Positions 1-6,835 of a stretch of DNA of 64,000 bases are shown one piece after another. The stretch is from positions 73,269-137,268 of the forward strand of contig NZ_JAJHUO010000016.1 of assembly GCF_020859565.1 (NCBI RefSeq), in the 5' to 3' direction. Position 1 is the first letter of the stretch. Every line of letters starts with the position of its first letter. A model generated the notes under the pieces. The model was not told the origin of the DNA. It was given only the letters and a program-made list of their open reading frames with translations, and ran no database searches. A program made the translations under genes and the position numbers. Source of the stretch: Saccharothrix luteola. GTDB taxonomy: Bacteria > Actinomycetota > Actinomycetes > Mycobacteriales > Pseudonocardiaceae.

Positions 1-152
1 GCTCGCTCGCCCAACCGCGGTCAACCACGTCCACCCCCGCAGCACGCCGCGAACCCGTCGCACGTGTCCCTCTTGACGTAACCATCGCCCATAAGAGACC
101 CCGACACCGCGAAAGGATTCACCCCGGCCCGCCCGGGTCGGCGTGGATCAGA

Positions 153-1799
153 TCACACGATCGCGGTCGTGCCGTCGAAGCGGGTGTAGGTGAAGCCGTC
201 GAACTCCTCGGTGAGGGTGCGGCGCAGGTCGGCGAGCAGGTGGTCGGCGACCTGCTCGCCCAGGAGCAGCCCGGCGGTGGTGTCGGAGCGCCAGTGCACG
301 CCGGCGAAGTTGCGGCCGTAGGCGGCGTTGAAGGCGAGCTTGTCCAGCTCCCCGCCGACGGTGAGCGGCGGCCCCGGGTAGCGGCGCAGCGACGTGCCGT
401 CCGCGCTGGGCACGACCGGGTCGCGCAGGACGAAGGCCTCGTCGTAGAACGCCTTGAGCACGGTCGCGCAGGCGCCCGCGACGGTGGCGTGCGCGGCGGT
501 GTAGGAGGGGTGGGTGGGGCATCCCCTCGGGTAGGCCATCGGCAGCAGCAGGGTGCCGTGCTCGGCGCGGACGCGGTCCGGCGCCTCGGCGTCGAGCAGT
601 TGCGGGTGCAGGGGGTGGTCGACCCGGCCGAGGGCGTGGTTGTGGGCGTGGCCGGCGAACTCCTCGGGGCGGAGCCTGCGGTGCACGCACCACTTCTGGA
701 ACCAGGCGGCCAGCTGCGCGGCCTGCACGACGCGGGTCACCAGGTCGAGCGGGTGGGACCAGTCGAACGTGACGCCGGGACGGGTGTTGGCGCGCAGGTA
801 GGGGTTGTTGCGGTCCCAGGCGTCCGGGCCCTGGTCGATCAGCAGGAGGGTGGCCATCAGGTAGGGCTGGTGGGCGAAGTTCAGGCGGGAGTACTCGGCG
901 AGGTCGCGACCGTTGCGCGGGTAGCGGGCGGTGCCGTCGTAGGCGCTCTCGCGCTCCGGCTGGTGACCGCGGATGTTGCGCAGCCACTCGTCGTAGTCGG
1001 TGAGGTGGTCGTCGCGCGGCGCCGGCACGCGGAACGTCTGCTTGATCGTCGCGGGGCCGAAGGGGACGTCGCGCAGGAGGAACTGCGAGAGGTACGGCCC
1101 GGTCAGGGCGCCGGGCATCGGGCCGCGGAACACGGTCGCCGGTGTGACGCGCCGGTGCTCGGTCGGGCCCTCGTAACCGGTGAGGCGGGACAGGTCGCGG
1201 CAGGCGGCGGCGATGAGCGGATCGGTGTCGTAGGCGGCGAACGGCACGTCGCGGCACAGCGCCTGCCAGTACAGCTCGACCATCTCCGCCGCCGTCGTCG
1301 CGCCGGCGAACGGTGGTGGCGGCGGCACGGTCAGCTGGTGGGAGTCCGCGCCGACCAGGCCGTAGGTGAACGCGGCGTGCGGGTTGGCCAGCCCGACCGG
1401 CCCGTCCACGACGATCCCGTCCAGGTCGCCGGGCTCGTCGCCGGAGACCGCGCGCACCATGCCGGCGTAGGCGGCCGGGTCGACGCGCCCCAGCCCGTCG
1501 TGCGGCAGCCCCTTGCCGTAGTTGCCGATCAGGTCGGGGTGGGCCGCCTCGTCACCGTTGTCGTGGTGCTGCGCCGCCGGCAGCCCCAGTTGGCGTGCCG
1601 CCGCCTGCTCGCGGATCCGGTACGCCCGTGCCCGCCGTGAGCCCGGCGGCACGGGGTCCGCGCGGTCCTCGGCGTGGGCGACGGCGCCGGGCAGGCCGGC
1701 GGTGAGCCCGGCCGCCCCCAGCCCGCCGAGGACGGCGCGACGGCTGAACGAGCGGTGCTCCGGCGCGTTCTCGACCGGTTCGTCCGACGGCACTGCCAC
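153..1799 (-). CDS. Secreted vanadium-haloperoxidase / PAP2-like protein
   Basis: Predicted Tat-exported protein of about 548 residues in the vanadium chloroperoxidase branch of the PAP2 superfamily. The N-terminus carries a twin-arginine signal (SRRAVLGG, then a hydrophobic run ending AVAHA). The C-terminal third has the active-site pattern of the family: HPSYTAAHATVAG, matching the PSYxxGH vanadate-binding loop with Ala in place of the usual Gly, and HWRSD...GLLLGEQ, matching the second His/Arg loop. Upstream GTG codons at 1799 and 1793 precede the signal; an AGGAC lies about 8 nt before 1799, so that start is preferred over the longer open frame reaching 1931, which lacks a protein-like sequence. 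It lies downstream of and codirectional with the carC-like gene, so it may be a tailoring enzyme of that cluster or an unrelated oxidase. Substrate and halogenating activity cannot be read from sequence. Confidence 0.82.
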   Translation of the reverse strand: MAVPSDEPVENAPEHRSFSRRAVLGGLGAAGLTAGLPGAVAHAEDRADPVPPGSRRARAYRIREQAAARQLGLPAAQHHDNGDEAAHPDLIGNYGKGLPHDGLGRVDPAAYAGMVRAVSGDEPGDLDGIVVDGPVGLANPHAAFTYGLVGADSHQLTVPPPPPFAGATTAAEMVELYWQALCRDVPFAAYDTDPLIAAACRDLSRLTGYEGPTEHRRVTPATVFRGPMPGALTGPYLSQFLLRDVPFGPATIKQTFRVPAPRDDHLTDYDEWLRNIRGHQPERESAYDGTARYPRNGRDLAEYSRLNFAHQPYLMATLLLIDQGPDAWDRNNPYLRANTRPGVTFDWSHPLDLVTRVVQAAQLAAWFQKWCVHRRLRPEEFAGHAHNHALGRVDHPLHPQLLDAEAPDRVRAEHGTLLLPMAYPRGCPTHPSYTAAHATVAGACATVLKAFYDEAFVLRDPVVPSADGTSLRRYPGPPLTVGGELDKLAFNAAYGRNFAGVHWRSDTTAGLLLGEQVADHLLADLRRTLTEEFDGFTYTRFDGTTAIV

Positions 1800-1977
1800 G
1801 ACTGCCCGTCCTGTCCTTGGCTGCTGTTCTCGTCGGCCCGGGCGGGCCTGTGAGCCAGCATCGCGCGAAGCGCCGGCGTCGCGGAACGGCGGAACCGACC
1901 GTCCACCCGAAGGTGCGACACCACCCACCACGGCGTCCCGGATCCCGCCGCGCCGACGGGATCCGGGACGCGCGCGG

Positions 1978-2805
1978 TCAGGGCGCGTTCGGCAGGGTCA
2001 CCTGGCCGCGGAACAGGAGGCGGACGCCGTCCGAGCTGATCGCGGTGCGCCCGTGCAGGGTGCGCTGGTTGTCGATCACCAGCAGGTCGCCCGGCTGCCA
2101 GCGGTGCTGGTAGAGGTAGCGCGGCGAGTGCAGGTGGTCCGACAGCTCCTCGAAGAACTTGTCCGACGCGGCCTCGTCCACGCCCGCCAGGCGCACCAGC
2201 CAGCCGCGCGGCACGTCCGGCCCGAACCGCAGCGCCAGGTTCAACGACCGGACCCGGCCGTAATCGCGCGTGGTGGCGATCCCGTACCAGTCGGCGGGCA
2301 CCTGGGGGAAGTAGCCGCGCTCCTCCACCAGGTACTCCAGCTCGCCGTCGGCGAGCGGCCCCGCCAGGTGCTCCGGCATCTCCCGCCACGCCGCCAACTG
2401 GTCGCACACCGTGGTCTCGCCGGAGCCGGGCTCGTCGGAGAAGTCCTTGGCGAACAACACGATCAGGTCGACCTGCTCACCGACCAGCAGCCCGTCGGTG
2501 TGCAGCGGCAGCGGGCCGCGGCCCGTCACGACCTTGCCCTCGTCCCGCGACGCGTTGAGCTTGAGCAGGTCGGCCCGGCCCTCGCCGAACTTGTGGTCGA
2601 CGGTCTGCCCGAGCAGGTGGACCAGGTGCTGGAAGGACGGCTCGTCGAAGTCGAGCCCCCGCACCAGGACGACACCGCGCGACAGCGCCGCCTCCCGCAC
2701 CCGCGGCACGAACTCCTCGATCGGCTCGTCGGCTCCCGCGGCCAGCACCGCGCCGAGCCCGGATTCGGTCAGGCTGCCTTCCACGACACCACTCTCCTCA
2801 CTCAT
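1978..2805 (-). CDS. carC: CarC-like Fe(II)/2-oxoglutarate oxygenase (carbapenem synthase homologue)
   Basis: TauD/TfdA-fold dioxygenase of 275 aa, close in length to Pectobacterium CarC (273 aa). It has the iron ligands His102-x-Asp104 (LPLHTDG) and His251 (RTLHGRT), and a distal Arg in LLFRG for 2-oxoglutarate. These positions nearly equal those known for CarC (H101, D103, H251). Stretches such as KVVTGRGPLPLH, ETTVCDQ, EMPEHL and EERGYF resemble CarC more than generic TauD. CarC epimerises C5 and desaturates a carbapenam to the carbapenem; the same or a related oxidation is inferred here. The ATG overlaps the stop of the carA-like gene by 4 bp (ATGA), so the two are probably translationally coupled. 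The longer open frame to 3501 runs through carA in another frame and is rejected. Confidence 0.9.
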   Translation of the reverse strand: MSEESGVVEGSLTESGLGAVLAAGADEPIEEFVPRVREAALSRGVVLVRGLDFDEPSFQHLVHLLGQTVDHKFGEGRADLLKLNASRDEGKVVTGRGPLPLHTDGLLVGEQVDLIVLFAKDFSDEPGSGETTVCDQLAAWREMPEHLAGPLADGELEYLVEERGYFPQVPADWYGIATTRDYGRVRSLNLALRFGPDVPRGWLVRLAGVDEAASDKFFEELSDHLHSPRYLYQHRWQPGDLLVIDNQRTLHGRTAISSDGVRLLFRGQVTLPNAP

Positions 2806-4205
2806 CGGGATGCCGCGACGGCGGCGGTGTAGACCTCTTGCGCGTCCCAGTCGTCCAGACGTCCTCGCCCGGCCAGGGAGAGCAGCTCCGCGAAGCACGC
2901 GCGGTAGACGCGCTCGGGATCGGACTCGCCCAGGTCGGCCGCGACCCGCCGCCGGATGCCGTCCTGGAGCCCGCCGCCGTGGTGCACGGCGATCTTGCGC
3001 CGCCAGGCGATCCCCGGTGCGACGTGCTCGGCCATGGCCGACCGCAGGTGGAACTTCTCCCGGCCCTCGCGCACCTTGCACGCGGGCGTGGTCTCCAGCG
3101 CGACCCGCATCACCGGCAGGGTCCAGAACGGGTGGAACGCCTCGACGCCGTGCGCCAGCGGCATCCGGTTGGACAGCTCGCCGCTCACGCGGGTGCGCCG
3201 GATCGACTCCAACCCCTGCTCGATCAGCTCCTCCGGGCGCTCGAAGGGCGTGAAGAGGCCCGCGTTGATCAGGTCGCTGCCGTAGCCGGTGAGCAGCACG
3301 CGACCCGGTTCCAGCACGCCCGCCTGGTAGACGGCGGTGGCCGTGAGCGCGACCTCGACCACCTCCGCGGCGGCCGTGCCCAGCCACCGCACGGCGGCGG
3401 GGATGGCGCGCACGATCGCGTCCTCGTCCAGCCGCACCTCCCGCATCCGCAGGCCGGCGGCGTCGGACAGCTCCCGGGCGTCGGCGAACTCGTCGCCCCA
3501 CGGCGTGCCGACGCTGTAGGGCACGACGTCGAGCCCGCGTGCGGCGGCCAGGTAGGTCACCGTCCCCGAGTCGATGCCGCCGGACAGCAACGTCGCGTAA
3601 CCCGCGCCCGGCCGGTCGGCGGCGATGGCGCCGATCACACCGTCCAATTCGGACAGTTGCGCCTTGCCCGCCGTCAGCGGGTCGTCGCGGTGCGGTTCGC
3701 GGAACCGCTCCAGCAGGTCGTCCAACTGCTCGGTGGCACGGTGCCGGTCGGCGAGCGTCCGGCGCTCGCGCGTGGAGTGCCGCAGCCGCCGCACTCCGAC
3801 GACCAGCGTCGCCTCCGGGTCCACGCCCACCGGCGCGGTCGACGTCCGGACGCCCAGTTCCAGCGCCGGCAGCACGAGCGCGGCCAGCAGCAGGTCGGTG
3901 AAGTAGGCGAACCCGCCCGACGGGCCCTCCGCGGCGTAGATCGCCTCCTCGTTGAACACCGACGTGGACGCCAGCACCTCGCCCTCGGCGACCCGGATCA
4001 CGGTCCGCTGCACGGGTTCCGCGGGCAACTCGCCGTCCGGCACGGTGGCGGCCAGCGTGCGCACGTCGATCTCGAACGGCGCGGTCGACGGCAGGCTCGT
4101 GCCGCCCCGGTGGTAGACGAACAGGTCACCGACCCGCACGGGCTCGGTGAACCGCTCCAGCCCCGGGACGCGCCGGTCGGCGACGACCGCCCACGCTCCC
4201 CTCAC
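2802..4205 (-). CDS. carA: Carbapenam synthetase / beta-lactam synthetase homologue
   Basis: ATP-dependent beta-lactam-forming enzyme of the asparagine synthetase B family, 467 aa (CarA is about 503, BLS about 513). The N-terminal glutaminase-like domain has no N-terminal Cys, as in CarA and BLS, so it should not hydrolyse glutamine. The synthetase domain shows the PP-loop SGGIDSG at 208-214 and the residues that set beta-lactam synthetases apart: Tyr308 (LLTGYGSD), Glu355 (HGVEAFHPF) and Lys404 (WRRKIAVH), matching the CarA Tyr/Glu dyad and Lys443. Expected reaction: adenylation of a carboxymethylproline and ring closure to a carbapenam. GTG start at 4205 overlaps the carB-like stop by 4 bp. 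A beta-lactam synthetase of the clavam type is the alternative, but the crotonase and CarC neighbours favour CarA. Confidence 0.9.
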   Translation of the reverse strand: MRGAWAVVADRRVPGLERFTEPVRVGDLFVYHRGGTSLPSTAPFEIDVRTLAATVPDGELPAEPVQRTVIRVAEGEVLASTSVFNEEAIYAAEGPSGGFAYFTDLLLAALVLPALELGVRTSTAPVGVDPEATLVVGVRRLRHSTRERRTLADRHRATEQLDDLLERFREPHRDDPLTAGKAQLSELDGVIGAIAADRPGAGYATLLSGGIDSGTVTYLAAARGLDVVPYSVGTPWGDEFADARELSDAAGLRMREVRLDEDAIVRAIPAAVRWLGTAAAEVVEVALTATAVYQAGVLEPGRVLLTGYGSDLINAGLFTPFERPEELIEQGLESIRRTRVSGELSNRMPLAHGVEAFHPFWTLPVMRVALETTPACKVREGREKFHLRSAMAEHVAPGIAWRRKIAVHHGGGLQDGIRRRVAADLGESDPERVYRACFAELLSLAGRGRLDDWDAQEVYTAAVAASR

Positions 4206-4981
4206 GCCTGCCCCACGATGCGGCGCATCCGCTCCTGCGGGCGACCGGAGGCGAACCCGGCGCGGTGCGACTTCTTCGCGGTCTCCCGCAGCACGTGCAA
4301 CCCCTCGACGTAGTCGCCGTTCATCTGCGGTTTGGTGCCGCGCACCGCGACCGGGTTGTACTCGGCGAACGCGGCGGCCCGCGCCAGAGCCGTGGCCGAC
4401 ACCTCCGCCGCGGGCGCCACCTGGTGCAGCAGCCCGTCGCCCAGCGCGCGTTCCGCGGGCCATTCCTCGCACGACAGCAGCATGTTCTGCATGACGTGCC
4501 GCCCGACCGAGCGCTCCAGCATGTAGGCGCCGAAGTTGCACGCGATGCCGAGCTGGAACTCCGGCATCCGCAGCACCGACGTGTCCGCGCCGACGCGGAA
4601 GTCGCACGTCAGCGCGAGCTGCAGGCCGATGCCGATGGCGTAGCCCTCGATCGCGGCCACGGTCGGCTTGGTGATCTCCAAGCTCGCGACGTAGAGGTCG
4701 GTGATGCTGTCGATCCAGTGGTCGACCTCGTCACCGCCGGAGAAGTGGCTGACCTCGTGGAAGTCGCCGCCGACCGCGAAGGAGTTGCCCTCGCCGCCGT
4801 GCAGCACCACGGCCGCGACGTCGTCGTCGGCCTCCACCTCGCGCAGGATCTCGGTGAGGGCCCGCATCCGGGCGCTGCTCATGGCGTTGGACCGGTGCGT
4901 GCCGTCGAAGGCGATCCGCACGACGCCGTCGTGCGCGTGCACGGCGAACGTCTCTCTGGCCGAGGTGTCAAGACTTGTCAT
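4202..4981 (-). CDS. carB: Carboxymethylproline synthase homologue (crotonase family)
   Basis: Crotonase-superfamily enzyme of 259 aa (CarB is 250). It carries the oxyanion-hole loop AVGGDFHEV (about 69-77), the segment GYAIGIGLQLAL and Glu141 in RMPEFQLGI, which aligns with catalytic Glu131 of CarB. WIDSITDLY and ITKPTVAAIEGYAIG are close to CarB/ThnE wording rather than enoyl-CoA hydratases, which have two catalytic Glu. Known CarB/ThnE chemistry: malonyl-CoA decarboxylation and condensation with pyrroline-5-carboxylate to give (2S,5S)-carboxymethylproline. The ATG at 4981 is chosen over an open frame reaching 5272, whose extension is Arg/Gly-rich and not protein-like. It is the first gene of the operon carB-carA-carC. 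Confidence 0.9.
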   Translation of the reverse strand: MTSLDTSARETFAVHAHDGVVRIAFDGTHRSNAMSSARMRALTEILREVEADDDVAAVVLHGGEGNSFAVGGDFHEVSHFSGGDEVDHWIDSITDLYVASLEITKPTVAAIEGYAIGIGLQLALTCDFRVGADTSVLRMPEFQLGIACNFGAYMLERSVGRHVMQNMLLSCEEWPAERALGDGLLHQVAPAAEVSATALARAAAFAEYNPVAVRGTKPQMNGDYVEGLHVLRETAKKSHRAGFASGRPQERMRRIVGQA

Positions 4982-5331
4982 AGCCGACCGTCCTCCACGG
5001 GAAGGGAAAAGAGCGCACGGCGGGGAAACCGGAACACCGCCGTGTCGTCGGTCCGGGTTGGCTCGCCCGGACGGCGTGGGACGCGGACGGCGGACGTGCC
5101 GCGATCCGCGGTGGGAAACCCTTGTCGCGCAAGCCGAAGCGCTGATGCCCCCAGTGCCCCCGCCACGCGTCCCCCGACGTCCGCGCGCGGAGGCCGGCGT
5201 CGCGCAGCGCGCGCCGCGGGGGCAATGCGCGGCCGGAAACCTCCCGGATCGTGGGAGACGCGGCCGACTCACCCGATCGTGTGACGTGGGCGTTGTGGAT
5301 AGTTATGCAACGCGGGGGCGGCAGGCTCCGG

Positions 5332-5347
5332 GCTCTGTCGACAGAGC
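5332..5347. promoter_or_regulatory. Perfect 16-bp palindrome in divergent intergenic region
   Basis: GCTCTGTCGACAGAGC is its own reverse complement over 16 bp. It lies in the 442-bp gap (4982-5423) between the divergently read carB-like and ornithine acetyltransferase-like genes. A TTGACT hexamer follows at 5353 on the plus strand. A dimeric repressor or activator site controlling both directions is likely, but no regulator gene lies beside it. The rest of this gap shows no gene. Confidence 0.55.
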
Positions 5348-5423
5348 GCATGTTGACTATGCAGTGTAAGGTATGCCCATCCATTGGGCGGGGTGGCCGC
5401 ACACGAGCAGATCTGAGGTGTCC

Positions 5424-6581
5424 ATGACGGAGACGGCGGTGCCGCGGGGCTTTCGCGGGATCACGAAGAACATGGGGCTGAAGGACGTCGGCGACGACTT
5501 CGCCGCCGTGGTCTCGGAGGTGCCGGCGCGGTCGGCCGCGGTGTTCACCAAGTCGCGGTTCGCCGGCCCCAGCGTGGTCCTGAGCCGCGAGTCCGCGGCG
5601 ACCGGCCACTGCCGGGGCATGGTGGTGCTCTCGCGCAACGCCAACGTCGCCACCGGGCGGACGGGCGCCGCCCACGCCGTCGAGGTGCGCCGGCGCGTGG
5701 CCGAGATCGCCGGTGTGGCGCCGGAAGAGGTCGTCATCGGCTCGACCGGCGTGATCGGCCGGCCCTACCCGATGGAGAGCATCCGCGCCAACCTCGACGC
5801 GCTGACGTGGCCGTTCCCCGAGGCCGACTACGAACGCGCCGCGACGGCGATCATGACCACCGACACCCGCCCGAAGACCTGCCACGTCCGCGTCGGCGAC
5901 GCGGTGCTCGTCGGCATCGCCAAGGGCGTCGGCATGATCGAGCCGAACATGGCCACCATGCTCGCGTTCTTCTTCACCGACGCCGACATCGACGGCGCCG
6001 AGCTGGACGCCGCGTTCCGCCGCGTCGTCGACCGCACGTTCAACGCGCTGAGCATCGACACCGACACCTCGACCAGCGACACGGCGGCGATCTTCGCCAA
6101 CGGCCTGGCCGGCCCCGTCGACACCGCCGAGTTCGAGCAGGCCCTCTACGAGTGCGCGCTGCACCTCGTGCGGGACATCGCCTCCGACGGCGAGGGCGCG
6201 AGCAAGCTGATCGAGGTGCGCGTCACCGGCGCCCGCGACGACGCGCAGGCCAAGCTCGTCGGCAAGAGCGTCGTCAACTCGCCGCTGGTCAAGACCGCCG
6301 TGCACGGCTGCGACCCGAACTGGGGCCGCATCGCCATGGCGATCGGCAAGCTCGAGGACGAGACCGACATCGTCCCCGAGAACGTCCGCATCCTCTTCGA
6401 CGACCTGCCCATGCACCCCGAGGAGCCGAGCGACGCGCTGCTGGAGCGCGCGGCCAAGTACCTCGGCGCCGACGAGGTCGTGATCAACATCGACCTGGGC
6501 ATCGCCGACGGCGCGTTCACCGTGTACGGCTGCGACCTCACCGAGGGCTACGTCCGGATCAACGCCGACTACACGACCTGA
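5424..6581 (+). CDS. Ornithine acetyltransferase / ArgJ-like (OAT family)
   Basis: Bifunctional glutamate N-acetyltransferase/ornithine acetyltransferase homologue, 385 aa. This Ntn-fold enzyme moves acetyl from N-acetylornithine to glutamate. The self-cleavage motif KGVGMIEPNMATML is intact, with Thr178 as the expected nucleophile after Ala177; HGCDPNWGRIAMA is the family's substrate-loop motif. ATG at 5424 follows a GAGGTG ribosome-binding site; the in-frame ATG at 5373 would add 17 residues not seen in the family. It stands alone, away from other arg genes, as OAT2 does in the clavulanic acid cluster. A cluster role in ornithine/glutamate (and so pyrroline-5-carboxylate) supply, or acetylation of a pathway intermediate, is inferred. 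Confidence 0.88.
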   Translation: MTETAVPRGFRGITKNMGLKDVGDDFAAVVSEVPARSAAVFTKSRFAGPSVVLSRESAATGHCRGMVVLSRNANVATGRTGAAHAVEVRRRVAEIAGVAPEEVVIGSTGVIGRPYPMESIRANLDALTWPFPEADYERAATAIMTTDTRPKTCHVRVGDAVLVGIAKGVGMIEPNMATMLAFFFTDADIDGAELDAAFRRVVDRTFNALSIDTDTSTSDTAAIFANGLAGPVDTAEFEQALYECALHLVRDIASDGEGASKLIEVRVTGARDDAQAKLVGKSVVNSPLVKTAVHGCDPNWGRIAMAIGKLEDETDIVPENVRILFDDLPMHPEEPSDALLERAAKYLGADEVVINIDLGIADGAFTVYGCDLTEGYVRINADYTT

Positions 6582-6592
6582 CGACGGCCCGT

Positions 6593-6835
6593 TCACGGCG
6601 ACGCCAAGGCGCGCGTGATCTCCGCCTCCAAGCGGGTCACGGTCACGCGCGCCGAGAACAGCCGCTCGGTGTCGAGGTCGACGTCGAAGACCTCCTCCAA
6701 CGCGGACAGGGCCTGGATCAGCGTCGCCGAGTTCACCCCGGCGCTGATCAGGTCCACCTCGTGCTCGTCACCGGACAGGGTGAACCCGCGGGCACCCAAC
6801 TCCCGGACGATCGCGCCACGCACGTCCACCGCCAT
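6593..6835 (-). CDS. Free-standing acyl/peptidyl carrier protein
   Basis: 80-aa phosphopantetheine carrier protein. The attachment site is the Ser in ISAGVNSATLI (the usual D-S-L reads N-S-A), followed by a second-helix pattern LEEVFDVDL and third helix. Its ATG overlaps the TGA of the upstream NRPS gene by one base (TGATG), so it closes the seven-gene operon that starts at 18201. It could receive the acid activated by the AMP ligase (16738-18201) for the acyl-CoA dehydrogenase to oxidise, or an amino acid for the PLP decarboxylase; the sequence does not decide. Confidence 0.85.
   Translation of the reverse strand: MAVDVRGAIVRELGARGFTLSGDEHEVDLISAGVNSATLIQALSALEEVFDVDLDTERLFSARVTVTRLEAEITRALASP

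Noticed and set aside
1..152. Possible gene at the left edge
   Set aside because: No frame with protein-like sequence; this is downstream DNA of the haloperoxidase-like gene.
240..1640. Plus-strand 466-aa frame opposite the haloperoxidase-like gene
   Set aside because: Antisense shadow with Gly/Val/Arg repeats and no motif.
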